The translations under genes were made by a program, and so were the position numbers. Shown piece after piece: positions 57,173 to 64,000 of a DNA stretch of 64,000 bases. Origin of the DNA: Rhizobiaceae bacterium (lineage in GTDB: Bacteria; Pseudomonadota; Alphaproteobacteria; Rhizobiales; Rhizobiaceae); assembly GCA_019635755.1 (NCBI GenBank), contig JAHBYW010000006.1, positions 296,501 to 360,500 of the forward strand, written 5' to 3'. How positions within the stretch are numbered: the first letter of the stretch is position 1; each line of letters begins with the position of its first letter. Below the pieces are notes generated by a model that searched no databases, was not told where the DNA came from, and saw only the letters and a program-made list of their open reading frames with translations.

Positions 57173-58237
57173 TCACTGCAGAGGCCTTTGCGTCGGCCTC
57201 GGCGCTTTCGCGGGCAACACCATGCTCTGCCATGATTTGATAATGCGCGTCTCTATTTCGCCGGCGGGCTCGAGATAGCTCGGCTGTCCCGGCAATCCCA
57301 TCGGAAACAACAGGTCGCGCTCGGCCTCGTAGGCCGCGGACTGATCCCCGCATAGCCTGCCACGCATATCCTCCGGCTTGGCGTCCTGCTCGTTGGCCAA
57401 TGCGGTGACGGTCGCGCCGCCGGCGCCGAGGTCGCCGGCAAAGGCCTGCGTGAAGAACTGCGCCGCACGCTCGTTGCGTTCGCGGTCGGTCGTCGCGCCC
57501 AGAACCACCACCATCACCTGCCGACCGCCGCGCTCCGCGAGTGCCACGATGTTGCGGCCGGCGGCACAGACGAATCCCGTCTTGAGGCCGGTGGCTCCCG
57601 GATATCGCGACAGCAGCACATTGTTGGAATCAACCTGCTTGCCGTCGATGACCACCCGCGAGGTGCGGAAGAACCGTTCATGTTGCGGAAAGGCCTTTGC
57701 GACCTCCATGCCGAGGATCGCCAGATCGCGAGCCGACGACTGGTGATCGCGATCGAACAGGCCGCTCGGGTTGCGGAAGGTCGTGGCGCCCATGCCGAGC
57801 CTTTTCGCCCGCTCGTTCATCGCCGCCACGAACGCCTCCTCCGAACCGGAGATGGTCTCGCCAATGGCGACCGCGATCTCGTTGGCGGAGCCGGCGATCG
57901 CCGCATAGAGCGCATCCTCGAGCGTCAGCGTGCTGCCGATCTTCAGCCCGGAGACCAGGAAGGACTGGTTCATGGCATTGGCGGACATGACGACGGGCGT
58001 GTCCATGGCGACGGTGCCGTCCCGCAGCGCCTCGAAAGCGAGGAGCGCGGTCATCAGCTTGGTCGTGGACGCCGGATACCAGGGTCGGCCGGCCGCTTCC
58101 TCGTGCAGAACCTGCCCGCTTTGGACATCGACCACGAGGACCGGGGTCTGCAGACTGGCGCCCGCAAGGAACATGAAGGCTGCCGGAAGCGCGCAAAGCC
58201 GAATGAGCCGGACACCGATCGTGGAAGGTCTGATCAT
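57173..58237 (-). CDS. D-alanyl-D-alanine carboxypeptidase (S11, DacA-like)
   Basis: Trims the terminal D-Ala of peptidoglycan stem peptides. The 354-residue protein has a signal peptide (LCALPAAFMFLAGA region) and all penicillin-binding motifs: Ser57-T-T-Lys60, Ser117-A-Asn119, and Lys219-T-Gly221. The C-terminal part after residue 270 is short and ends in a basic, Pro-rich tail without an obvious amphipathic anchor, so membrane attachment is uncertain. Confidence 0.9.
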   Translation of the reverse strand: MIRPSTIGVRLIRLCALPAAFMFLAGASLQTPVLVVDVQSGQVLHEEAAGRPWYPASTTKLMTALLAFEALRDGTVAMDTPVVMSANAMNQSFLVSGLKIGSTLTLEDALYAAIAGSANEIAVAIGETISGSEEAFVAAMNERAKRLGMGATTFRNPSGLFDRDHQSSARDLAILGMEVAKAFPQHERFFRTSRVVIDGKQVDSNNVLLSRYPGATGLKTGFVCAAGRNIVALAERGGRQVMVVVLGATTDRERNERAAQFFTQAFAGDLGAGGATVTALANEQDAKPEDMRGRLCGDQSAAYEAERDLLFPMGLPGQPSYLEPAGEIETRIIKSWQSMVLPAKAPRPTQRPLQ

Positions 58238-58272
58238 CGATTTGCCGCGCGTTGGAATGACAACGTCCCCGG

Positions 58273-59382
58273 TCAGGCAGCCAGGCTGGCGGCGAGAAGC
58301 GTGAGGCCGAGCAGGAAGACCATGGCGGCGCCGCCGATCTCGATCCCGGTGTGGACGCGATTCCCGGCGCTGCCGTCACCTGCCAGCGTCACCGCCCAGT
58401 TCTTGGCGGCGACGGCCAGGATGGCAAGCACCGAGACGGTGATCGCCGTCCCCAGCGCCATCGCCAGCACGGACAGGATGCCGCCGGCCCAAAGCCCGTT
58501 GAGGAAGGCGAAGGTCAAGACGATCAGGGCGCCTGAACAGGGGCGAATGCCGATCGCGGCCACGGCCGACCACGCGGTGCCCCAGCTGAACCGGTCGCCG
58601 GACAGCATCTCCGGGTCGGGCATATGACTGCGGCCGCAGGTCTCGCAGAACTCGGCGCTCGTCTCGTGCTGCTCATGACCGTGGGCAAAGAAGCCGCCCG
58701 GTGCCGCTGCGCGTTTCTGCCATCGACCGGGCGCATGGGAGGTTGAGCCCCGCGTCTCGACGAGGACGGCTGATGCCCCGGCTGGCGTCGCGGCTGCCGA
58801 AAGGCTGTGCGCGGGTCGTCGGCGCAGCAGTCGGCCGCCCTTCTGCAGCAGCAGCCATGCGCCGAAGCCGGTGATCAGCGCATAGCTTGCGACCTCGAGA
58901 TACCACGTTGCGTCCGTCATCGAGACCGACGTGCCTCGCAGCAGCAGGAACACGGCGCCGATGACCGCGATCGCAACGGCCGCCTGCAGGAAGGCGGAGA
59001 CGAAGGAGAGCATGACGCCGCGGCGCAGCGCCACTTCATTTGCCAGCATATAGGAGGAGATGACGGCCTTGCCGTGGCCGGGTCCGGCAGCGTGGAAGAC
59101 GCCATAGGCGAACGACAGCCCCAACAGCAGCCAAATGCCGGAACCGCCGTCGCGCATGGTCTTCAGCGCCTCGGTCAGCGAGCGGTAGAAGCCCTGCTGC
59201 TGAACGTTGATCCAGTTCAGCCAGCCGGCGAACAGGCCGGTCGTCGGCACGGTCGCCTCGTTGTTGCCGATGCCCAGCGAACTCTGCGCCATCACGGGCT
59301 CGACGAGCGCGGCCGCGATGCAGGCCGCCGCCACGAGGGCGACGGCGGAGTGGAGCACACCGCGTCCGGCTGGGCTCGTCAC
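58273..59382 (-). CDS. Nickel/cobalt transporter (NicO/RcnA family)
   Basis: A 369-residue inner-membrane protein with a signal-like N-terminus and about six further segments. The family motif HAAGPGHGKAVISSYML is present, and GIRPCSGALIVLTFA forms the second half-site. A His-rich cytoplasmic or periplasmic loop (HGHEQHETSAEFCETCGRSH) can bind metal. NicO proteins export Ni/Co (RcnA) or import it; direction is not decided by sequence alone. It starts with GTG just after the 46-aa gene and belongs to the DUF1007 operon. Confidence 0.88.
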   Translation of the reverse strand: MTSPAGRGVLHSAVALVAAACIAAALVEPVMAQSSLGIGNNEATVPTTGLFAGWLNWINVQQQGFYRSLTEALKTMRDGGSGIWLLLGLSFAYGVFHAAGPGHGKAVISSYMLANEVALRRGVMLSFVSAFLQAAVAIAVIGAVFLLLRGTSVSMTDATWYLEVASYALITGFGAWLLLQKGGRLLRRRPAHSLSAAATPAGASAVLVETRGSTSHAPGRWQKRAAAPGGFFAHGHEQHETSAEFCETCGRSHMPDPEMLSGDRFSWGTAWSAVAAIGIRPCSGALIVLTFAFLNGLWAGGILSVLAMALGTAITVSVLAILAVAAKNWAVTLAGDGSAGNRVHTGIEIGGAAMVFLLGLTLLAASLAA

Positions 59383-59386
59383 GGCG

Positions 59387-59527
59387 CTAGTGCGAGGCCT
59401 GCGTCGTTTCGATCGCGGGCGTGGCGGTCTCCGCGTGCACCGGGTGGATGAAGTGCGAAACGACGTAGACGAAGGCCATCAGGGCAAAGATGACGCGGAT
59501 GGTGTTCTTCTTCAGATTGCTCATCAT
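59387..59527 (-). CDS. 46-residue membrane protein between DUF1007 and NicO
   Basis: A very short gene translated MMSNLKKNTIRVIF... followed by one membrane segment (about residues 11-26) and a small tail with SHFIHPVHAE and a terminal His. Its ATG overlaps the DUF1007 stop by four bases, and its stop is five bases before the GTG of the transporter gene. The basic N-terminus and segment fit a signal anchor, and an HAE end could be a signal cleavage site. I do not recognise the family. The three His residues suggest metal handling. Confidence 0.68.
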   Translation of the reverse strand: MMSNLKKNTIRVIFALMAFVYVVSHFIHPVHAETATPAIETTQASH

Positions 59528-60204
59528 GATGTCCCGCAAGTGATCTCCAGCCGCGTCGCGAAAATCTTCGACAGATCGTTGCTGGTGGTGGTGTCGTAGA
59601 AGGCCTGGTCGAGCGTGTCCTGGTTCTGCGCGATCGCCTCGTCCGGATCGGGCCGGATGACGGCGGTGCTGCAGCCCTCGGGCAGACCCGCGACCTGCAT
59701 GTAGTCGTCCTCGATGAAGTCGATGGCGGTGTAGAATGTAGGATCGTAGACGCCGAAATCCACCTTGCCGCTGAGCGCGAGGGGATCCTTGGGCTTCGTC
59801 TCGAACATGATAATGAGCTGCTGGTCCTGGAAGTCGACGATCAGCTGCGGCGGGGGCTGCATGGCGACATCCTTGCCGTCATGCGTCACCAGCTGGAAAT
59901 AGTCATACTCGGCGATCGACGCATAGACGGTGTTCGCGACTTCGGTCAGCTCCGCCTGGTCGAGCTTCAAGTCCGCATTGGCGTCGAACTCGACCAGCAC
60001 GGTGCTGGAGAACAGGTCGTCGAAGCGCCAGAGGTGCTTCAGCCTGTTGACCGTCCGGTCGGCGTTGATCTCCACGTCGAGCCGCGCCTCGGCGAACACA
60101 TGCGGATGCGCCACGGCATGGACGGCCGAAAGGACGACGATCGCAAGGGCAGGAATTGTCGCGCGCGGGAACAGGGCGGTCACCTTCGGAAACGAACCGG
60201 CCAC
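59524..60204 (-). CDS. DUF1007 periplasmic protein (metal-transport partner)
   Basis: About 226 residues, exported: a signal peptide ends AHPHVFAEA. The HPHVF motif at the mature N-terminus is the hallmark of DUF1007 and a probable Ni/Co/Zn ligand. The domain continues with RLKHLWRFDDLFSSTVLVEFD. DUF1007 genes are usually next to NicO transporters and may deliver metal. The start is not certain: GTG codons at 60204 and 60183 are in frame, and neither has a clear ribosome site. Confidence 0.78.
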   Translation of the reverse strand: MAGSFPKVTALFPRATIPALAIVVLSAVHAVAHPHVFAEARLDVEINADRTVNRLKHLWRFDDLFSSTVLVEFDANADLKLDQAELTEVANTVYASIAEYDYFQLVTHDGKDVAMQPPPQLIVDFQDQQLIIMFETKPKDPLALSGKVDFGVYDPTFYTAIDFIEDDYMQVAGLPEGCSTAVIRPDPDEAIAQNQDTLDQAFYDTTTSNDLSKIFATRLEITCGTS

Positions 60205-60307
60205 CCTTACCACAATGCAGGCAAAAATGGGACGAGTTTGCGAGACACTCAGTCGCGCGAGGGGGCGCTGCTCGGCAGCGTCGGCGGACGGGGCGCGGGA
60301 AGCCCGC

Positions 60308-60460
60308 CTAGCGCCATGAGCCCTCGGCCAGGACCTGCCGGCGCCTGGGATTTCGAAACGTCGATGTCTTGGATGAACCGGCCGGCGTCCAGAGCATCTG
60401 CAGGTTGCGTTCGACCAGCTCGGCTTTGGCATGGAGCGTCAGCTGGATCTGCTCATTCAA
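60308..60460 (-). pseudogene. Possible short coding remnant after the LysR gene
   Basis: Directly after the LysR stop, a 50-codon frame starts with TTG and reads NEQIQLTLHAKAELVERN, then QMLWTPAGSSK. The first part is a well-formed amphipathic helix, unlike a random frame, but there is no ATG and no known family. It could be the start of a broken gene or chance. Listed with low confidence to describe the 256-base gap between LysR and DUF1007. Confidence 0.22.
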
Positions 60461-61354
60461 CTAACCCCGCCGCTTGAACCAGTCCGCCATGAAGTCGACC
60501 AGAACGCGCACCTTCGCAGGCAGGTAGCGTCGGTGCGGGTAGACCGCGAAGATGCCGCCGCCGTTCGGCAGATGGCCGTCCAGCACCGTGACCAGACGCC
60601 CCGATTGCAGCTCGGCTTCGGCGATGAAGTCGGGCAGGATGCAGAAACCCAGGCCCGATACGGCCGCGGCGCGCGCGGCCAGCGGGCTGTTCACCTCGAT
60701 CGGACCGCTGACGGCCACTGTCATCGTTGCGTCCTTGCCGTCCCGGAAAGCCCAGTTCGAGAGCCAGCGGCCGTTGGTGTCGATGATGCAGGGCTTGCCG
60801 GTCAGGTCCTGCGGTCGTTCCGGGGTGCCGTGCTTCTTCAACAGCGTTGGCGCGGCGCACACCTTGATCGAGAACGGCGCCAGCCGCCTCGCGATCAGCG
60901 ACGAGCTCTCCAGGCGGGTGATGCGGATCGCAAGGTCGAATCCCTCCTCGACCAGATCGACGAACCGGTCGTCGAGATGGATGTCGAGGACGATGTCGGG
61001 ATGCGCCAGGGCGAAGTCGATCAGCGACTGGCCGATGGGTGCGTCCGCGAAGGTGCGGGCCGCGGAGACCTTGATGCGGCCGCGCACGTCGCCGGACGAT
61101 TCGCGCACGCTGTCGGCCAGGCCGTCGATCTCGCGCACGATCTCCGAGGCGCGCCGGTAGTATGTATGGCCGGCTTCCGTCAGAGAAAACTGGCGGGTGG
61201 TGCGGTTGAGGAGGAGTGCGCCGAGCTCGTCCTCCAGCTCGCGCACATATTTGGACAGGAGCGCCTTGGAGCGCCCGATCTTGCGCGCCGCCGCCGAAAA
61301 CCCTTCGGCCTCGACCACGTCGATGAAGGCGCGCATGCGGGTCAGCGTGTCCAT
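60461..61354 (-). CDS. LysR-family transcriptional regulator
   Basis: A 297-residue regulator. The winged helix-turn-helix is near residues 15-40 (VVEAEGFSAAARKIGRSKALLSKYVREL). The effector domain covers about 90-290 with GLGFCILPDFIAEAEL and PHRRYLPAKVRVLVDF, the pattern of the CrgA/DmlR-like subgroup. ATG 61354 follows a GGCGGAAG ribosome site just past the amidase stop, so it is the second gene of an amidase-lysR unit. Confidence 0.88.
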   Translation of the reverse strand: MDTLTRMRAFIDVVEAEGFSAAARKIGRSKALLSKYVRELEDELGALLLNRTTRQFSLTEAGHTYYRRASEIVREIDGLADSVRESSGDVRGRIKVSAARTFADAPIGQSLIDFALAHPDIVLDIHLDDRFVDLVEEGFDLAIRITRLESSSLIARRLAPFSIKVCAAPTLLKKHGTPERPQDLTGKPCIIDTNGRWLSNWAFRDGKDATMTVAVSGPIEVNSPLAARAAAVSGLGFCILPDFIAEAELQSGRLVTVLDGHLPNGGGIFAVYPHRRYLPAKVRVLVDFMADWFKRRG

Positions 61355-61364
61355 GGGCTTCCGC

Positions 61365-62567
61365 CTAGTCGCCATGTTCGCGCTTGGCCGCGTCGAGCAC
61401 GCGGCGGCCGAGGCGGATCAGCGCGATGTCGGAATCCGGCGGCCCGATCATCGACAGGCCGAACGGTGCGCCGTCGACCGAGCCCAACGGCAGCGTGATC
61501 TGCGGGAAGCCGGCCAGGCCGGCGAGACAGAGCAGGCGGAGCGCCCGCTCGCGATAGGCCTGCATCTCGTCGTGCGAAGCGACCATCAGCGGCGCCGGCC
61601 CCGGCACCGTGGGCAGCACCAGCACGGCGCCGGGCGCCAGCAGATCCTTGAGCTGGGACCGGAACAGCAGCCGGCGGATCGTCTCGTTCTTCTCCGTCGT
61701 CGGATCGACCGTGGCGCCGAATCCGAATCGCTCGTCGAGACCCGGCCCGAGATTGCGCTCGCGGCGCTGCAGCCACTGCTTGTGCTCGTTCCAGGCTTCG
61801 CGCCCCTGAATGCGGCGGAAGCACCAGTAGAGCTCGTCGACGGTTGCGCCGAAGGCCGATATGCGGTCGGCCGGCCCCAGCACGGTCAGCGCAATCTCCT
61901 TCATGCGCTGGTATTCCTCCAGCGCCTGCCCGGCCAGCAGCGCCTCCAGAGCCGGGAAGGCGAGCGCCCGGACGAGGGGGGCGCGGTGCGTGTCGCGGCC
62001 GAGCACGATCTTGCCGACCGCCTCGTATGTCTCGATGTCGTCGGCGAACCAGCCGAACGTGTCGAGGCTGGGCGCCAGCCGCATGATGCCTTCCATCGGC
62101 ACCCGGCCATGGGTTGTCCTGAGACCGATCAGCCCGCAGAAGCTCGCCGGTGCGCGAATCGATCCGCCGGTGTCCGTGCCGACCGCGATCTCGGCCAGTC
62201 CTCCCGCCACGGCGGCGGCCGAGCCCGACGACGAGCCGCCGGTCACCCGGTCGGGCGCGGCCTTGTTCACGGGGCGGGGAAAATGAGCGTTGACGCCCAT
62301 CAGCGAAAAGGCGAGCTCGTCCGTCTGCGTCTTGCCGGCGAAGCGCGCGCCGGCGTCGAGAATCATCTGAACCGGCGGCGAGGTGACGCGCGCGATCCGG
62401 CCTTCGGCCAGCTTCTCCGGGTTGCCGCAGCCGGTCGGATAGCCGGCGACGTCGATGATGTCCTTCACCGCCAGCCGCAGACCTTCAAGCGGACCCGTCA
62501 GCGCACGCGTGACCGGCACCTGCGGGTAGTTCAGAAAGGCGTTCAGCGGATCGCGGGTGGGGGCCAT
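61365..62567 (-). CDS. Amidase-signature hydrolase
   Basis: A 400-residue amidase. The catalytic triad is Lys35 in LAVKDIIDVAG, cis-Ser in GGSSSGS (110-116), and Ser136 in DTGGSIRAPA. It is shorter than the window's first amidase and has no AtzG-like partner. A LysR gene follows 10 bases after its stop, so its expression may be tied to an amide compound sensed by that regulator. The substrate is unknown. Confidence 0.88.
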   Translation of the reverse strand: MAPTRDPLNAFLNYPQVPVTRALTGPLEGLRLAVKDIIDVAGYPTGCGNPEKLAEGRIARVTSPPVQMILDAGARFAGKTQTDELAFSLMGVNAHFPRPVNKAAPDRVTGGSSSGSAAAVAGGLAEIAVGTDTGGSIRAPASFCGLIGLRTTHGRVPMEGIMRLAPSLDTFGWFADDIETYEAVGKIVLGRDTHRAPLVRALAFPALEALLAGQALEEYQRMKEIALTVLGPADRISAFGATVDELYWCFRRIQGREAWNEHKQWLQRRERNLGPGLDERFGFGATVDPTTEKNETIRRLLFRSQLKDLLAPGAVLVLPTVPGPAPLMVASHDEMQAYRERALRLLCLAGLAGFPQITLPLGSVDGAPFGLSMIGPPDSDIALIRLGRRVLDAAKREHGD

Positions 62568-62739
62568 CGTTACGCGGGTTGGACCGGGATGGCCGACACA
62601 TGTTCGACCTTGCCGAAAAGATCAAGCATTCGCTCAACCTTCAGTTAACCGTGATCGCCATCGCCGCGATCGCGCGGCGGTGCGAATTGGTGCTGTGGAA
62701 GGACGCTGCGCGGCGCCTGACGAAGCGATAACGAAGCCT

Positions 62740-62768
62740 TTGAGGCTGCACAAAATTTTCCATTGAAT
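62740..62768 (+). promoter_or_regulatory. Probable sigma70-type promoter of the odc leader
   Basis: TTGAGG (62740-62745), a 17-base AT-rich spacer and TTGAAT (62763-62768). The predicted start near 62775 gives a leader of about 460 nt before ornithine decarboxylase. Confidence 0.5.
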
Positions 62769-62788
62769 CGGGGGGGCGAATCCACTAC

Positions 62789-62875
62789 ATGCGCGCTTGC
62801 CCAAAGTCGCACGTGCCTGTGGGCGTCCCCCGACCCTCGAATGGCGAGGATATCGGGACGGTACCCGGGGAGTAA
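62789..62875 (+). CDS. Short upstream ORF in the odc leader (28 codons)
   Basis: ATG at 62789 to TAA at 62875 encodes a 28-residue peptide beginning MRACPKSHVPVG and ending DIGTVPGE. A G-run at 62770-62776 could serve as a weak ribosome site. The frame covers the first hairpins of the leader, the arrangement expected of a leader peptide that senses a metabolite through the ribosome. The enterobacterial speF gene is controlled by such a peptide, but this sequence is not related to it by eye. Confidence 0.35.
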   Translation: MRACPKSHVPVGVPRPSNGEDIGTVPGE

Positions 62876-63079
62876 CGAACCCGGTCGGACAAGCGGCCAA
62901 CCGCCTGATCCGAGGACGCCTTGAAGCAACGACGGTGCGGGCCTTTCTGGTGTCTTCCGGCGCGTCCATAGGCCGGGGTTACTGAAGAGGCACACCCTCA
63001 TTGCCGGCAGTGCGGTCGGGGCTCTCCCTTCCAAGCCAAGGCAGACAAAGCGAGCAAGCGCTTCCGAGCGCGCGCTCAT

Positions 63080-63098
63080 CGCCGCGAGACGGCGTTTT
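63080..63098 (+). terminator. Terminator-like hairpin inside the odc leader
   Basis: CGCCG, loop CGAGA, CGGCG and TTTT form a compact intrinsic-terminator shape 135 bases before the start codon. The preceding GAGCGCGCGCTC is self-complementary and can compete with the stem, so an attenuator is possible. Confidence 0.5.
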
Positions 63099-63232
63099 GC
63101 GGTTCCGGGGTCTCCACCGGCTGGTTCCGCAAGGCACTCGTCCCGCCTTTGTTTGACCCGCGCGTTCGCGTGGCCCGAGCGGCCCGTGGAAACGCAGCTT
63201 GATCTCGCGCGCAAGCGCGACTGGAGAGACCG

Positions 63233-64000
63233 ATGGCCGCCACGCAGCGAATCATGGACTTCCTCGCCACCCGACGTCCGAACGGGCCCTGCCTCGTCGT
63301 CGACCTCGAGGTCGTGCGGGACAATTTCCGGGCGTTCCAGAAGGCGCTGCCCGAGAGCAAGATCTACTACGCGGTGAAGGCAAACCCGGCGCCGGAAATC
63401 CTGCGCCTGCTTGCCACGATGGGGTCGTCCTTCGACACCGCGAGCGTTGCCGAAGTCGAGATGGCGATGGACGCGGGCGCGCCCGCGGATCGCATCTCCT
63501 TCGGCAACACCATCAAGAAGGAGCGCGACATCGAGCGCGCCTTCGAACTGGGCATCCGCCTGTTCGCGGTGGACTGCGTCGAGGAGGTCGAGAAGGTGGC
63601 GCGCGCCGCTCCCGGCAGCCGCGTCTTCTGCCGCGTGCTGACCGACGGAGCAGGCGCCGAGTGGCCGCTCAGCCGCAAGTTCGGCTGCGTGCCGGCGATG
63701 GCCGTCGACGTGCTGCGCCATGCGAAGGCGCTCGGGCTCGACGCCTACGGCGTGTCGTTCCATGTCGGCTCGCAGCAGTGCGACCTGACCGCGTGGGACC
63801 GTGCGCTGGCCGATGCCAAGGCGGTGTTCGCGACGCTGGCCGACGAGGGCATCGTGCTGAAGATGGTCAACATGGGCGGCGGTTTCCCGACGCGCTACCT
63901 GAAGGACGTGCCGGCGGCGCAGGCCTACGGCCAGGCGATCTTCGAGGCGCTGAGCCGGCACTTCGGCAACCGCATCCCGGAGACGATCATCGAGCCGGGT
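63233..64000 (+). CDS. odc: Ornithine/lysine decarboxylase (type III PLP), 3' truncated by window
   Basis: The first 256 residues of an alanine-racemase-fold decarboxylase that makes putrescine from ornithine (some homologues also decarboxylate lysine). The PLP Lys49 is in KIYYAVKANP. Later motifs are GNTIKKERDI, SRKFGC, YGVSFHVGSQQ, NMGGGFPTRY and the phosphate-binding EPG at the edge. The C-terminal substrate Asp/Cys motifs lie outside. ATG 63233 follows GGAGAG. It supplies the substrate of homospermidine synthase (40704-42149). Confidence 0.92.
   Translation, partial: MAATQRIMDFLATRRPNGPCLVVDLEVVRDNFRAFQKALPESKIYYAVKANPAPEILRLLATMGSSFDTASVAEVEMAMDAGAPADRISFGNTIKKERDIERAFELGIRLFAVDCVEEVEKVARAAPGSRVFCRVLTDGAGAEWPLSRKFGCVPAMAVDVLRHAKALGLDAYGVSFHVGSQQCDLTAWDRALADAKAVFATLADEGIVLKMVNMGGGFPTRYLKDVPAAQAYGQAIFEALSRHFGNRIPETIIEPG

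Larger units (their letters stand above)
62775..63232 (+). promoter_or_regulatory. Long structured leader of ornithine decarboxylase (speF-type candidate)
   Basis: No full-size gene fits in this stretch. Hairpins visible are CTCG-AATGG-CGAG nested in CCCGA...TCGGG (62828-62857), a terminator-like stem at 63080-63098, and TCGCGC-GCAA-GCGCGA (63205-63220) with a GNRA loop just before the ribosome site GGAGAG. A short upstream ORF lies at the 5' end. Rfam's speF motif is a conserved structured leader before ornithine decarboxylase genes of alphaproteobacteria, and position and gene match. I cannot confirm the covariance match by eye. Confidence 0.6.

Noticed and set aside
62797..62985. 62-codon frame starting with TTG in the odc leader
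   Set aside because: No ribosome site, a rare start codon and Arg/Gly-rich composition. The leader is better explained as structured RNA; the shorter ATG frame at 62789 is preferred as a candidate upstream ORF.

Overview
The window looks like chromosomal DNA of a GC-rich alphaproteobacterium of the order Hyphomicrobiales (Rhizobiales), most likely the Phyllobacteriaceae/Mesorhizobium neighbourhood. The basis is CpdR, a Brucella-type Omp10 lipoprotein, homospermidine synthase, an mmgR/suhB-type small RNA, a ROSE-type RNA thermometer before hsp20, a speF-type leader before ornithine decarboxylase, and gene orders usual in rhizobia. The species cannot be fixed from the sequence alone. I see no phage, transposase, rRNA operon or CRISPR array. 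Most of the DNA is ordinary core or shell genome, and the unusual material is mainly regulatory.

Layout, 1-20 kb: the end of a branched-chain-type ABC importer (livMGF) is coupled to an AtzG-like small protein and an amidase. Then come tRNA-Val(GAC), cpdR, an N-formylglutamate amidohydrolase gene, an mmgR-like sRNA with its own promoter and terminator, hisN, an alpha/beta hydrolase gene, a heat-shock promoter with RNA thermometer and hsp20, a threonine aldolase gene, gltB-gltD, two secreted envelope proteins (DUF459 SGNH hydrolase, MltB-type transglycosylase) and galU.

Layout, 20-40 kb: an outer-membrane barrel gene, kdsD, an SPFH/NfeD pair, an FAD oxidoreductase gene, trhO, eda, a DUF882 peptidase-like gene, a sigma54 response-regulator gene with a GSFTGA loop, pepF, pabB-pabC, a class D beta-lactamase gene, a haem N-demethylase (DUF3445) gene, and a LacI regulator gene divergent from two small genes with two perfect operators between them. 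A DUF2778 L,D-transpeptidase-like gene follows.

Layout, 40-64 kb: homospermidine synthase, Omp10, a 5'-nucleotidase with a Pro-Ala repeat and LysM, hemH, a DUF533 gene, a TetR regulator gene divergent from an ABA4-like and a multi-TM membrane protein gene, an SDR gene, a Kazal-domain protein gene, a TauE/SafE permease gene, an aminotransferase gene, vapBC, a GNAT gene, a CDF metal exporter gene, an SDR/small membrane protein/erythronate dehydrogenase operon, a D,D-carboxypeptidase gene, a DUF1007/46-aa protein/NicO metal operon, a LysR regulator with an amidase, and the start of ornithine decarboxylase behind a long structured leader.

Functional links: ornithine decarboxylase makes putrescine, which homospermidine synthase consumes. 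gltBD assimilates ammonia. pabB/pabC supply 4-aminobenzoate for folate. galU, kdsD, the barrel protein, MltB, DUF459, DUF882, DUF2778 and the D,D-carboxypeptidase belong to envelope building. NicO/DUF1007 and the CDF exporter handle divalent metals. Strong candidates for follow-up are the odc leader (short upstream ORF plus a terminator-like hairpin), the dyad filling the spacer of the sRNA promoter, the twin LacI operators, the phased repeats at the TetR locus, and the very small overlapping membrane-protein genes.
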